Notes: generated from the letters alone by a model not told the origin. Positions 1-13,509 are shown, numbered from the stretch's first letter. The stretch: DNA of 64,000 nucleotides from Setaria digitata (GCA_003640385.1 RCAB01000019.1:248001-312000); one strand, 5' to 3'. Numbers and translations are program-made.

Positions 1-33
1 ATGGCAAGTGTTTCATCTTGCGCTCTTTGTGCG
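1..33 (+). CDS. Possible first coding exon at window edge (11 codons, then a strong donor)
   Basis: The window opens on an ATG followed by ten codons (MASVSSCALCA), and then a textbook donor, GCG followed by GTAAGT, at position 34. The frame stays open to 189 past the donor, but the later part reads like intron. The exon would end in phase 0. That matches the phase needed to enter the first recognised lin-14 exon if it is taken from 9204, so this could be a distant lin-14 first exon. A link across 9 kb cannot be shown from sequence alone. It could also belong to a gene mostly outside the window, or be chance. Confidence 0.22.
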
Positions 34-662
34 GTAAGTCTGATACTATCAAATTTCCACCAAGTTTCAGCGTCACGATGTTTCTATCTGCCAAACATTG
101 CACTAAGCGGTGGTACTTATGATGAATTCAATGCAAATGATATTAAGGTGACATTCCATTTTCCGTCAAATAATGGTAAAAATGCATAACTTGCGTTCAA
201 TAAGGTTTTCGTGTGTTACTTTGTTAATTACTAGCCAAAACTACTCAAATTTTTTTTTTTTTTTTTTTTTTTTTGTTTTTGGGAAGAGTGTTGTTTATCT
301 TTGATGACTCAAAATATTATGTAAGATTATCAGTAAGTATAAATGAAAAGTTGAAAATTTTTCATACATACCGTACAGTATAACATGCACAGTACTATTT
401 GAAGAAAACATCAGTCTTTAATTAAAGAAAAAAAAAAGAAAAGAAAAGAAGAAAAAGAAGAAATACTTTTTCTAAAGAAATAGAAGTTATGGTTTTAGAG
501 GTGTTGCATAGCATGCGCTCAGGATCACTGCTGTCTTGGTTACACGTACAGTAAAACACGGAAACGCTGTTATTTGAAATCTGCTATGTCCGATTCCGAA
601 ATCAATTATGACGCAATTAGTGGTTTAAAAGCTAATACCCATTCTGGTAACTTGTTTTACTG

Positions 663-698
<36 letters not shown>

Positions 699-3600
699 AA
701 CAAATACCAGCAGTTTGAAATAAGAAGATTCATTCATCTTTAAGCAAAATTAGGTATTGCAGTGGAGCGATTTTATTGTGTCTTTAAATTTATCACAAGT
801 CTCACACATCAGGAAATATTTTAGAAAGCAAATGAAGAATTCTATGACTTGTTGCTATAAGATCATAATTTTTTCTCAGGACAAGGTTCATTTCTGAAAA
901 ACGTGAAAATAGAGGGTGGTGCGACGGCGGCAGTACTTTTTAGGAAGCCCGAAGAATGCCAGCAGTACTGTACAGGTTGACTTACATAATATAACTTTGG
1001 CTGGTTTAATATGAGTTCTTATAAATGAAATGGGTTTTGAAAGATATTGAATAAATGCTGATTTATGATAATTTCTCAAAAGATGCTGGTTGAAGATTTA
1101 CTTCAGTTCAAAATTTAGCCTACGGTATATATTCATGGAGCCCACCATTTCCGGAAGAAGATGAAGAAGAAGGACACTGCGTGTGCATGACTCGCATTCA
1201 GTCACTCCAGTATTCATATGGATCCCGTTCTGCTATATTCCCACCGGTTGCCTCAATTAGCTGAGTTCTGTTCACTGTATATTTACTTTACTGCTTGTAA
1301 TTATGAAATAGTAAGAAATTAGTGCCCAAAAGTGCGAAATTTTTTTCAGGAATATCTAATATATGCATGTCCGTTCATCATAATAATTTTTATTTTGGTA
1401 GAGTTGTTCTCAAGGAGCCCAATCCCTCTTTACGTTTTTATATGCGTCTCTTTCGATGACCATTCATCAGTTGAATTATTTCATTCTTTCAGTTATGATT
1501 TTTTTGCAATATTCATACATATTAATTACTAAGGCTAAATTTTAAATCTGGAAAATCTGAATTCAGGTTTACAACGGTTCGATTTGGGGAATAAATCAAA
1601 TTTTATAATGAAATCTCATTCCACCCATAGAATTAGCTTGATCTTTTACAAGCAAATTTGAGTCCTTTTTCAAGTAACGTCATTTTGTTGAATAATGGGT
1701 GTAAATTGGGAATCAAATTTGGCATTACCGGCATTCATTTGGCTTTACCATCTCAGGAAAACGGACCAAGTTTTAAGGTTTTTGATTACATTTTTTAGCA
1801 TTTGTAATGCATTGCTGTTCTTATCCCTTTCCCAGTAACAATCATTTAGGAGTAATTTAGTTAACTAAATTCAGCACTGGCATTTGTATTTCCTTTATGT
1901 GCATCGCATTTTCTCAGATTTTTGTTCAATTTTTCAATTTAAGCAATGTGGAAAAGCTATTGTCGATTACTTCATATTTCCTCGAGATCATTTCTCTCTT
2001 CTGTTTTTGGATTTGTATTTTTTCCATGGCGAACTGTAAATCCTCAAAGGGTTAAGTTTACAGTATGAGTGAGGAAAAAAAAAGCAGGAATAGTTAGTAT
2101 CGTCCATAAGGACCTCAGGTAATATGTATTTCCAGTATTATTGGCGATTTCTCTGTTCCAGTGCAGTGTTGATAACTGAATGTGTGGATCTCTTCGACTG
2201 GTGCTCTAAACTTATTTTATATTTTGTGGTATTTCTAGAATAACTTTAATGTCTTTTCCGACACAATAAACAGTCATTTTCTGAAATGGAACCGGTGCAC
2301 AGGTTTGGAAGGTTTGATAATTCAGCCGTAAATTAATTGAATAATTCAAGTAATGAGAGGGAGTATTGATTGAACTTGGTTTAGAGCTCACAATTAAGCG
2401 CTAGGAGACTGAGTGGCTAGTGGAATGAATATAGAACATTTTCTTACATAAATACGTTGTTTCCATATAAAAGCTGTAAGGACGAAGTAAGATGACGGAA
2501 AATATGGAAGTGTTTCTACCTGATCCGCAATGGTCTAAACTTTTGATGATTTACTGAAAATTATTTTGAGAAAATTCAAAAAATTAATGAGGTAAAAACT
2601 TCCAGAAGTGCACACATGCATGCATGTGCAGCTGTTTGCTAATTTCAAGTCCCCTGAGAAGTGAAAAATGATGCGTTCAGGAGGTTACAGGAGTGAGAGA
2701 TAGCGATGCCTAAACTGGAAGTCAGCCGGTTTCATGTCTGTTTCCATATATCAAAGAGGTAACACTTCTGAGGGTTTTTCAATTTCTTGGGATTTTCATG
2801 CCTGCTTGTTGGATAAAGATATATTCAGAATGAGGCGGAATCTGCTTAAGTAATAAGTTTCGGAAGATTGATTTTAATTGTTATGATTACTGTCCAATAA
2901 CCGTAAACAAGGTACTGCAAGAATGGTGAAGATCAGAGCTAAGTCTTACTGACAATTATTCTGGATTGCTGGTAATTGAAAAAAGCTACTGTTAAGTGTC
3001 TTTGATACTTTACCAATATAAAATATTTCAAGTTCTCATCCATTTTTGATGAAGGTTAAGAAACTCGAAATTTGTTGCAATAATTTGATAACCGCATATT
3101 AGAAGAGATTTGTTAATACCGCTTTTGGATTGGGCTGAAACACGTCAGGTATAGCCACAAGGATACATTGCCAGATTTGTTCCACTGCTAACACAACTGT
3201 TATCTAATGGGCTAAATTTACAACAGTATACGGATGAAGGACAATGAAATCGGCCACTCACTACATCTTTTAAAAAAGAGAAGTGATATTGCTGAGATCG
3301 GAGTCTCGGTCGCAGCAGCATCATGTTGTGGGAGCATTGGGTGAGAGCTTAACTAAATTCTTTCAGGGAAAGGAATCCATATAAGTTCATATGTCTCAGT
3401 ACTCACCAGCAGCTCTGCGGTAATAAACATTGAATGTATGAATGTTGATACTGGTAACGTGTCCAACGTATTGCTCTCTTGCCGTTTATGCAGAAGTTCC
3501 CTAGTTTTCCTTTCCGAAAGGGAACAGATAGCAGGCAATGAACGAACCGGTTTTCTTACACCATTTCGCCATCCTCTTATTACAACTTAACCTCAACCTC

Positions 3601-4000
3601 TTTGATGTCCTCTTTTCGCACAACTTTTTTACTTTCCCTGATAATACGTGTTCAGTGGTAAATATGTCAAGTGTAAGTTTATCTTTTATGTAAACTGCAA
3701 CCCCCATCACCGTGACACGCATTTGTAAAGTTATAGCCCAGTGGGAATTAGCTTTTCAGGAGCTATAGTGCCTGAGTGTGCGTGACGATGGAGTAGTAGC
3801 TGCTGGGAGTTTTTTGAGAATTTTCGAGTTTACAACAAGGAGCTCATTTTCATCGGTCCCCTTAAGGGGCATTGTTTGGGCAGAACGAAATTCGTGTTGC
3901 CTTCACGACCTAAGTAAACCTCATCAATTTGGAGCTATTTACACTCTCGTCTGCTGTTTATCTTCTTCATACTTGTGCCACGCAGCCGTGCATGTTGTTT
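34..4000. other. Stretch without recognisable genes (intron or upstream DNA)
   Basis: All reading frames here are short, and none shows a coherent protein flanked by splice signals. Long T tracts lie at 250-274 and 664-697. The region may be intronic to a gene starting at position 1, or upstream sequence of lin-14. Confidence 0.6.
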
Positions 4001-5605
4001 GTTCTGTGCGACCATTTCGCGGATAATATTGGATTCCTATAAAATTCACTCATCCCGTGCATTGTGCGCTCGCGACACGACTCTGCTGCGAGTACACAGC
4101 GCAACCAGCGAGTCGTGTGAAATCGAACGTGCTTTCGAGCGTGTGCGAAACTGAAAACTAAGTAATGTTCGGCGACGAGTTGAGTCGCCTTCGGCACATG
4201 CGTTCTGCGAACGACAACAGGTGGCACACACTCGCATGGCCGGAACTTGGATTTCCCGTCTCCCGGGACAAACAAACCGGTGTCACTGCTACTGTTGGCA
4301 GTTTCCCGAGCAACTCCCTGTTTACGTCCTTTCTTCTCCACCCTCTCCCTCTCTCCACAATATCTGACTCGAACAAATTACTTCACTCCAATAAATCACT
4401 GAATGTTTGCTCGTAAGCTCCACACGCAACACGCTCGCATCCTGAACTTCCTTACGCTATCTCGCAAACATGGTGAGCTTCCCTCTCCTACTTCGCATAG
4501 AAGCAGTCTCTGGTAACTGTTCGCTCGTCAACTCCATTATGTCAGTGACTATCTCTCTCTCTCTCTCATGCACTCTATCACCACATGGATGCAGACTGTG
4601 AGGGGAGTGCTGCTCACGAAAGGTGGTAATATCAAGTGGAGCAGCGAGCCTCTCTCCCTTCTGTTGTTTGCGTACACGTTATCATTCTCGGCGGTGAAAG
4701 AATTAGGCGAAATAAGAGGATTATGGAAGAAAAGGACAGAGAGAGGAGGTTGTTGGGCCACTCACAATCTAAGTAGAAGGAACAGCGGTGCGATGAATTA
4801 TCCTCCAAACATGTCCCTCCCTCTGACAGCGTCGTAGAGAGGAAGAGGTGTATACAGAGTCGGAGGCTGTCGCACACACATGATTGCCACGCCTCTATGT
4901 TCACATTGCAGTGTGAGAAGGGGGATGGCGAGTGTCCCAGAGAGCGAGTGAGGACGGTTTGTTGTATAAGCTAGCAGCCAGCAGTCGGGTACGAGTGCGT
5001 GCGTGCGTGCGTGCATGCGTGCATGTCTTGCTGTCGGGCGGCACACATACCGACACACGCGTACACGGAGAGGACTGCCTAGATGCCTGCATGTCTTCCT
5101 TCCTCTTACGGCTTACAACCGACTGCCATTCCGAAAAAAGTTCGCAATTAAAGAAGCAGCGATGAGTACTTGCAATAAAATGCAATTAGTGCTCCGTTTA
5201 CCGAGCTTTAACCGTCGCACCGATATGCACGCTGCGCGATGCACTGCGCTGCTTTGAGAGCACGCTAACTGAGGCCACTTTGTAGTATTGTAGACGTGCT
5301 GAGGGACATTCGATCCTGCTGATTCGTTGCTACTGAAGGACGCGAAGAGTGGCGTTGAATATTCACGTGCTGCCCCACTTCTAATCCAATTCTGGCGATT
5401 GTCAACCTCGGAGAACTCCATTCAGTACCAGCAGACAACCCTTCGCACGGGGTCTTCCGCATCCATCATCATTGATCCGAGGAACCACGGCGGCACTCAT
5501 AATACGATTCCTCAACAACTTATTTCCGCGCTCTTGCAGGTAAATATTTTCGCACTTTTTCTTCCTTCCACACAATCGCTAGGATTACAGATAGACAGCT
5601 GGTGA
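4000..5605 (+). promoter_or_regulatory. GC-richer, CpG-containing stretch; candidate lin-14 promoter or 5' exon
   Basis: Base composition shifts visibly here compared with the AT-rich flanks: CG dinucleotides are frequent, and overlapping frames are open on both strands, as expected from low AT content and not from real genes. Within it, a plus-strand frame is open from 5303 to a consensus donor (CAG followed by GTAAAT) at 5540, ending in phase 0. This is the phase needed to join the lin-14 exon at 9204. The frame has no methionine, so it would be a 5' UTR exon or an internal exon of a longer isoform. Short repeats inside include a CT run at 4552-4568 and a GTGC run at 4994-5024. The assignment to lin-14 rests only on position and phase. 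Confidence 0.3.
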
Positions 5606-6616
5606 CTAGATGACAACACACCTTTCGATGAATTCTCTCTCATCCATCCTGAATTCTCACTCCACGTAGTCTCGCCATCCTAATCAGTCGTTTTGTCTGA
5701 AATGTTTGTACACCATGTTGCATAGCCTCCAGCTTCCGTAGACGTCACTTTTTAAAAACTTTCTGTCAAGTCAGTGTGCAAGAGTATTGGGATTTTCAGA
5801 TGTGTTGAACTGCGTTCTCTCTCTCACTATCCCACTGTCTCACACTTTTGTACAGGAGGTTTATGAAGTGGTATTAATGTCGGCTGGCGTAAGGGAAGTG
5901 TCCAGATATACCCTTCGCTTTCGCTAAGGATATAAGTATTCTCACCTAGCACTTTATAACATTTCCCACTATTACTTATGAAAGTAACCAAGAAAGCACC
6001 TTGATGTCACTTTGGCGATTTGACTCATCTAGGTATACTACAAGGCATGCAATATTAAGTATGGGAATTTCGAAGAATTCTTCTGACCCTTATTATTGAA
6101 ATGCTTTAATTTCGTTTATGTAAATTGATTTCAGTAACAAGTCCAGATTTTTGTTTTGAATTTTTTGTGGGGGAAATGTTTTTAGCGAAAAATTAGAATT
6201 TATCGGGTATGAATTGTACCAAAACTATATTATGATTTGTTAGGTACTTTTGTATCACTGCCTTTGGGAAATAATTTTAGTTTGTTTTAAATGTATTGTT
6301 CTATGAAAGATAACATTTAACTTATTTATAGTTTACAGTTTCGGGATCATATAGGAAGTGTTTGACATCTCATCAGAAATAGTATTGGTTATTTTGGAGG
6401 AAGAAAGGGAGAGTTGGACGCCTTGCGAGGTTTGGAGAGTTGAGGCTCTTGAGAAGAAAGGGTCCTGAAGGAGTACGAGTCGGCTTCTGAAAGGCGGTGA
6501 GGGCAACCGCGTCAGTAAGTAGGTGAGAGTAAAGGAATGCTTGAATGGAATGGAATGAATGTGCCGATTGTGGAGCGTTGGAACATTCAGTTTGTTCGAG
6601 GTAAATGGATGGTTGG

Positions 6617-6686
6617 CTCACTGACTGGCTGGCTCACTGACTGACTGACTGACTGACTGACCGACTGGCTGACTAACTAACTAACC
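6617..6686 (+). repeat. CTGA/CTGG-type tetranucleotide microsatellite
   Basis: About 17 units of an imperfect CTGA repeat, degenerating at the right end into CTAA units. It lies in non-coding DNA upstream of the recognised lin-14 exons. Confidence 0.9.
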
Positions 6687-6825
6687 AGACCATGCTCTTC
6701 TGCAGCGATCCTGTCCGTTTCCCTCAAAACTCACAAACAGCTCTCATTAGAACAACTTAGTGGAATGGGAGGCAATGATAGAAAAAGAATAGCACAACAC
6801 AGGCTTCTGATAGAATCACCATGAT

Positions 6826-6849
6826 TATATATATATATATTATATATAA
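6826..6849 (+). repeat. TA dinucleotide run
   Basis: Alternating TA with one TT interruption, in non-coding DNA. Confidence 0.9.
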
Positions 6850-9022
6850 ATAATATTTGTGGTGATGTGATGCGATGTGTCTAAAGTTTGGTATGCTTAC
6901 ACACATGTATGATAATTTAGTGCGGTGACTATCGGCTTCTCGAAGTTCGTCGAAGTTTATTTGGTTCAATAAACTTTGTAGTTGATGACTTCCTGTCGAT
7001 TTGTAGGTTAATTATTTCGAACAAACACTCTTTTTTCCCATTTTGCAGGAAATATTTGTCCGTTTGTTATTGGAACAACTAAATAAAGAATCTCCAAAAT
7101 TGGTTCGGAAGACCGTAGCAAAAGTTTGCTTAAATCGCTTAAGAATCCATAGGTTGCCATTACGGGGAGAAAATTCTAATTTGTGAAAGTTTTAACAGAG
7201 GGAAAAAGAACACTCGGGGAGACACTAAACCCTTAAGGAATTGCATTATTTGGAAACTAATATATACAGCAGAGAGTACTTGTTTCTTTTTTTTTTTCTT
7301 TTCCTTTTTTGGAAAGGACTGATATCACTGTTAATTAATATGGGTATCGCTTACTAATATTCTGATGTCCATGGTCTAACTGTTTCGATACTTTCAATTA
7401 CAAAGTGTCCGAATTTAAATGTAGTATATTCAGTTGTGGAACATAGGTTTTGCAGATTTGATGAGAGCGTCATGAAAATTACTCGATGACCTTGACAAAA
7501 TGCTGTCAATGCATCTGTATGCATGTATTATGTACGAATGAATTTATGCACCATTGATAGTATGGGGGAACACAAATGCACGGTGCTTCCGCATAATTCG
7601 GTTTCGGGAATTTCTCAAGTATACTTGACTAGGTCATGTCGTATACTATGAACGTCTAAAAATTTGCAGGGTGTTGAAAATGTAAACATTTTTACTCGTT
7701 GTTTGGTCTGTAAGTAATAGTATTAATGGTCCTGGGTATTCGGGAATGAAAAGGGTAGTTGTGATGTCATGGGAGGTGATAATACAGATACAAATCGGAC
7801 TTCATCAAAAGGTTAAGAAAACGATCAGAAGAGGGAGGGATTCGCGTATGTTATGAATTTCAGGATTGGATGACTATCATATTTAGTAGATGTGGCACCG
7901 CCTGATGATTGTGCCTTAATACGGTGTCTATTTCGGTCGCAGTTTGTAACTTAGCTTCTTTAAACCTTAGCAAAATGTTATAGTAGTGATTTTTTTTTCA
8001 GTACTTTTCGTATCCAGTTTCATTGATGACTTAGGAGTTCTCATAAGTCCGCTATGTTTTTTGTTTGCGTATGAGAAGTGTGTCATTTACTGGACAGGTA
8101 GTTATGTAACGGCTTCATTTTAAGCGTTGGCGATAGTTTTGGTCATATCAAGTCTCAAACAATAGTATTGGCAATAACGTACAAGTGGGTAACTAAATTA
8201 CTTTTCAAAATGTGTTCTGTAGAATACTGCTTGGAGCAAAAATGATTTTACTGATGACAGATAGGTCGACGAGTATTGAGGTAGTTGTTATGGTACCATA
8301 CTCTCGGTAGCGGAAGTTGACTTTCGCTTGTAATACAATTGGCGGCATTTTAAATGTTGGTCTAGAGAAGCAAAGGTAATGTCACTGGTGGTGATGACGA
8401 CTATGCAGTGCGAAGCGTGCGATTGACAAACACTGACACACTTTATAGGCATACATATATATTTATATACAGATTGGGTAAATAACCCACAAACAAGCGC
8501 GAAAGAAGAGAAGCAACGAAGGGAAGCGCAAGCCATCCGAGTCTTGACTTAACTAGCCACGATCATCATATTCATCTTCGCTTGCTGCCTATTGTGTTAT
8601 GTATGTATGATTAATGTACACGAGTTATTAGTGCTCAAACAAATCCATCACGTGACTGAACAGTACAAAGCGCGTACGCACAAAATTAGTAGGGGATATT
8701 AGGAAAGGAATGGCGAGAAGGGGAGGGGTGTAAGATGATTGGAGGAGGGTGAAAGCTGAGTAACAAATATTTTCGCTGGATGTTTTAACAGTATTTGAAA
8801 AATGATGTATTGGTATCTTCTTTATGTCTACTGGAAAGTCATCAAATTCATCTAATTATTTTATCCGTTTACTCTTTTGTCTTTCCATTTCATTTATATA
8901 AATTTTTATATATTATTTATGTGGAATTAAATGCAATATATGAAGTGATTATGTGTATGGGTCTGACCATGTGTAACTAACTACATTATCAGTTTCCCAC
9001 TTGTCACTTAATATAAGGTATC

Positions 9023-9048
9023 TTTTTTTTTTTTTTTTTTTTTTTTTT
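9023..9048 (+). repeat. Long T tract upstream of lin-14 exon
   Basis: An uninterrupted run of 26 T, about 150 bases before the first recognised lin-14 exon. Similar tracts are frequent across the window. Confidence 0.9.
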
Positions 9049-9203
9049 GCGTACTTTGTGACCCCATACACTTTCATTTTCTAGTTCAAGTAGCTTTCTT
9101 ATGTTGATAAAATCTACTAATATGGAATTGGGTAACACTACGCAACAAATGGTTTCGAGTCACAGGAATTTTTTCGCTGATTTGATGCAGAAATGATTTG
9201 CAG

Positions 9204-12200
9204 CTAGAACAAGCTAGCTCGTCAAGTTGGCGGATGAAAGAAGAGCAGCCGCTTGATTTTGCGGGACCAACAACTGTTGCAGCAGCTTTGTCAAATAATA
9301 ATCGACCGGCACAGTCAGCAGTGGCAAGCACCCATCCTACTACAACAATTTGCCAAGGATGCTTGGAAATCAAAAAGTAAGGTTTCGAATTTTGTTCTGC
9401 TGACTTTTATTTTCCGAAATTTATTCAGTTAGGTCTAGTATCTGGGTAGTGACGGATTCATAACATAGTTGTGTCTACCATTTTTGACAAGATTATGTAA
9501 CTTAACGTGCTGCTTCTTTTCATATTTGAAAAACGATTCATTATGCGTGCTCAAGGTGTTGGACAGTTTTTCATATCCAAAGTGACGGTTAGAGCACAGA
9601 TCAAAAGAGTTGGCAGTAATAAAATGAATATTAGGACGAAGTTGTAAATAGGCATTTAAATTAAAACAACTTGTAGAGTATCGCATCGGATACATAGGAT
9701 TAGAAATCATTGAAGTTGATGGGTTTTTGGCATAGTGGCAATGATTTGTAATAAATTCTCATGTTCTTATTGGGAGCGGTGTCTCCGTTTAAATTTGTGT
9801 TTTAATTTTTCCACTCATTTATTGTAGTTGGTGACCAATGCTCCTGTTTTTGTCAAGTGACGCAAGTTTATTTAGTTTGTTACCAGTCCTAAATTTTCTA
9901 AATTGATTGTTTTTTCGGGATTCTTTTATACCTTTTTTCTCGTATTATTCTTTTCAATTCGATAAGTTCAGTTGTTAATTTCAAATCTCTCCCTACACTG
10001 AATTTGGGATTATCGATCGGAATTTTGCACAGCGGCATGTTATTTTGACAATATGGCAGAAACAAGTGCGTTTGCAATCTTTTTGGAGCTGTCAGTAGAA
10101 ATTTGAAACTGCACTGGTTGTTTCCTGCTAGTTTTTGGTCTTGCCATGTGCTGAGATTGAAGTAAATTTAAAATTCTTAAATACTAGGTTTTACTAAGGG
10201 ATCCGGGTTTTCCTAAACTTTGATTTTTTGCACTGGTTAAAAAAAAATCTTAATTTGTGCCACTAATCTTTTGAATATTTCGCTTTTCAGGGAAGTGCAA
10301 GAAATGAAGCAGCATTTCGAGAGAAATATGCAAGCTCTTATCAATCAGGTGTGTGCTGCAACTGGTAGTGAACCGGGAAATACCATAGCGAGCTCTTCAT
10401 CAACTCCTCGGAAGAGTGCAGTTACTCCTGAATGTCCCGTTGCATTAAGGCCACTGCCTGCATGTCAGTTTGTTTTGAATACTTGGGCTTTTACCTTTGT
10501 TTGAAAACAGTTACTGCTATCGTCATTAGTAACGAATGCCAGAGTTTGGTGGGTTAAGTGTCAAAGATTTCAATTAAGCGACTGAACTTGAAGAATTCCT
10601 TCCCTCTATATTCAGTTGATGAATAATAACGGATGCACAGAGTGTGCATATATATTTTTGGCAACATTTTTTGATGCCATTTTCCACTAGTTTCACTCAT
10701 TTCAGTGCCAAGTCCGTTGTTACAATGGAACCCTTGGCTGTTTCCATCACTGTTGCAACAGACAAGTCCAATTTTGCCACCGAGCTTACAGGAGCAGCTA
10801 CAGCTTAGTTCAATGAAGAGATGGAATTCATCTAGTCTTGATCGAAAGTGTGATGCAAATGGTAAAGCTGAACATTAAAGAAATTTTAACAGGAATCAGC
10901 AGTATTTGGTAATACTATATCAAATGAAAACGATATTTAAGACATGTTCTCGTATAGGTTTTAACTACCATTTAATTTAATGGGTCATCTGATCGGCTGT
11001 TGAAACACTGACTTCTTCCAAATGGGCCAATGTATTTTAACGATTTCATTAGAAACATTGTTCAGGTGATGCACAAATTGACCCTGTAAGCATTGATAAC
11101 AGCAGCGACGTATGTTCGACGCCTGTTTCATCTGCAACCAAGAGTGTTGTTAGCAATACCGATGTAAGTTTTCTGACAGAAGTTTCACTTTTCTGGTTAG
11201 TTGTGTTAAAATTTCGTCGTAGAAGGGAGGGAGTTAGTTATGCTGGCTTTTTTTTATGTATATTGCGAGCTACTTGATTTTCTGAATTGTATATTTTTTC
11301 TTAGAGAGGTTTAGAAACCAGTATTAAGGGCGTAAAACTGCACTGACTTTACTGGTCATTCCATATTTATATGTTACTTTTGTTTCCGGATGTACAATCT
11401 GTTAGTGTTTCAATCTTTTTTTTTTAGAATGCTGCACATGTGTTCGCATCGAAGTTAGATTCACTCTCTTCACTAAATCCTTTGCTACTGCAACAGCACT
11501 TGCTACAACAGTTGGTTGTGAATGGTCAGAGTCATCTGGGGCAGTCTTCGTCAACACAACTACATCACATGCAACCACAAACGCGGCAGGAACAGCAATC
11601 TAAACAAGATCACTCGACACAGCTGCATCTAAGTTCTACGAATGTCGTAGATCAGACAGTATGCCATTTGCTCTCATTTTTCTTATTCAAATATAGTCCG
11701 CAGATTTTTGTTAAAGTAGTATGAAAGAAGGATTTTCTAGGATACCTTGCTTAGAATTCAACAAGGTAAGGGAGCTTAGTGTTAAAGCTTTAATACCCAC
11801 AACTTTATCGAAAATCTTTTTTTTTTTTTTTTTTTTTTTTCAGCTGAGTCTCCCCGCTCATCTTGAAACATTAGCTGGGCGAAATCAGCATGCTCATCAA
11901 CATCTTGTTCAGCAGATGTTAAATAGTAGTCAGGGATCCCAAAATCCATTAGTGCGACAACAGCGGCAACATTTTACTACTGCATCACCTTGTCGAAAGG
12001 TATTTTATGGCTAATCAGCGAGTTCTTGACACGTTTGTAAACATATGGGAAGTTCTGAGCCACAGTTACTGAGAAAATTATATACCTGATCACTTTTTTT
12101 CAGAAACCTGTGTCAGATGACTATGTGAAATTTATACGTCAGAAGGGCATTTCTCAAAGCAGCATTTCAGATATAAAAATCCCGGTGCCCCAAGCTTATC

Positions 12201-13101
12201 TTTCAGATCCAGGTTTGTTATTTTTCATAATGGTTCTCAGTATATTAAATTTTGGGCTGGCCTTGAATTTGATCCCATCCATTCTGAAATGTTCTGGATA
12301 AGGACTCTACTATTTTATCTCTGCTTATTGTAGGTTTTACGCCTTGTAGTGAAGAGCAGATTATTCAACAATTTCACCAAAATCGTCGCTGTGATGATGA
12401 TGTGCGTAAGGCAATGGCGTTTCTCTCGAAAATGCTAGCCGAAAAGCGGGTATTTGGTACCAAGCTAATGGCACAAACGACTGTTGCTGGTCCAAATCAT
12501 TCAACTTACAAAAATCTGCCTGAAGAAGGCATACACTATATTGCTTGTAAGTTCCTAAATATAACGTGAAGATTTTTGACAACTGCTTTACCAGTTTGGA
12601 AGTTGCTATGAAAAAATGTTGCGAATTAGCAACTGAAAATAGTGGGAAAAATCTAAAGTTTTTGAAATTAGATTTCCAAGTCTTTCAAGAAACTTTGTTG
12701 TAGATGTGTGTCGTAAAGTGATGATGCATCGGATCCCTAATGAGGATGAGTTCTGGGAAGTTTTTCGCGATGTGACGCGTAAATTAGCTGCCCGTTGTCG
12801 GCGTGTGCGGCATTCGAAAAAAACAAGAAGTGAAGAACGTGATGCTAAACGCCTTCGTGAAAGTAGTGGTATAGAACATCATCGCCATCACCATTTGCAA
12901 ATTAGTGCTACAAGTGCTGTTGCTGTTGATAATGATGCTTTGAAAGCTACTGCTCCGCTTCTTTCCACTCTGAAAGGTAATGCAACAGATACTTTTAATG
13001 CAGCTTTGGAGCATCGTTTACAGGTTAATGAAGAACATTTGAAAGCCATCCAGGGTACCCCATTACAAGCATCATTTAAACCTGATACTAGTGTTGCCTA
13101 A
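9204..13101 (+). CDS. lin-14: LIN-14-type heterochronic transcription factor, nine recognised coding exons
   Basis: Nuclear DNA-binding regulator that sets early larval fates in C. elegans and is repressed by lin-4. Exons read here: 9204-9376, 10291-10463, 10706-10861, 11066-11163, 11428-11658, 11844-11999, 12104-12212, 12334-12546 and 12704-13101, with GT donors, AG acceptors and matching phases throughout. From the first in-frame ATG (9234) the protein is 558 residues, close to C. elegans LIN-14 (roughly 540, from memory). The first half is rich in Ser, Gln and Leu, with Q/H stretches (exons 5-6). The conserved region (about 320-470, exons 7-9) starts SDDYVKFIRQKGIS and has the block EGIHYI, then RIPNEDEFWEVF, then a very basic RKLAARCRRVRHSKK, consistent with the C-terminal BEN-like DNA-binding domain reported for LIN-14. 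Identification rests on this domain plus the lin-4/let-7 sites in the 3' UTR. The true 5' end is unresolved: exon 1 could start at 9191 or 9204, and earlier exons may exist. Confidence 0.8.
11817..11843 (+). other. lin-14 intron 5 acceptor built on a 24-T tract
   Basis: The acceptor CAG at 11841-11843 is preceded by 24 consecutive T. This is an extreme version of the T-rich nematode acceptor, and a length-unstable one. Confidence 0.7.
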
Positions 13102-13502
13102 CATTTGTTCCCTTATTACTGATTTAGGACTTAAATCAATGCAATTTAGTTTTTTTTCTTTAACATTCTACCTTAACAGTGATTTTAATATACAGTTTTT
13201 ATTTTGATTTAAACAACTACTAATCAGGTCAGTGGTGACTGTTGATAGTTGAAGCCAGCAGTGAGACGAATTTCTTGAAAATTGAAACCCATATTCATTT
13301 TTTTTTTTTTTATGAAATTAATGGTTCGTAAGTTATCCACACGCAGTTTGACTACTGGTTCTTACAAACTCTCTCTCTGCTAGCGAAACTTGTCATATAA
13401 CGAACAAGAATTTTCAGTAGTCACGCTAATGAATCGTTGATTTGTGTTTTTAAACATGACCCCAGTGTGGTGCTGTTGTTACTGTTCGCTTCTTTGTTCT
13501 TT

Positions 13503-13509
13503 TCAGGGA
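13503..13509 (+). promoter_or_regulatory. lin-4 target site, 7-mer (TCAGGGA)
   Basis: Pairs with lin-4 bases 1-7, counting the A opposite base 1. The base opposite position 8 is T, not C. About 400 bases after the stop codon. Confidence 0.6.

Larger units (their letters stand above)
5606..9190. other. Stretch without recognisable genes, upstream of or intronic to lin-14
   Basis: No exon with splice signals and a sensible protein was found on either strand. The stretch contains a tetranucleotide repeat, a TA run and a T tract, listed separately. The large size would fit a long 5' intron, as is known for lin-14 in C. elegans. Confidence 0.55.

Noticed and set aside
4000..5605. Many overlapping open frames on both strands
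   Set aside because: They come from higher GC content, overlap one another in opposite strands, and encode low-complexity or Cys/Arg/His-rich nonsense without paired splice sites.
8277..8284. TGAGGTAG, the let-7 family seed in sense orientation, as a possible microRNA gene
   Set aside because: No complementary arm within about 80 bases on either side; only a small palindrome (TATGGTACCATA) follows.
12784..13014. Minus-strand frame of 76 codons opposite the last lin-14 exon
   Set aside because: Antisense shadow of the conserved basic domain; no splice context.
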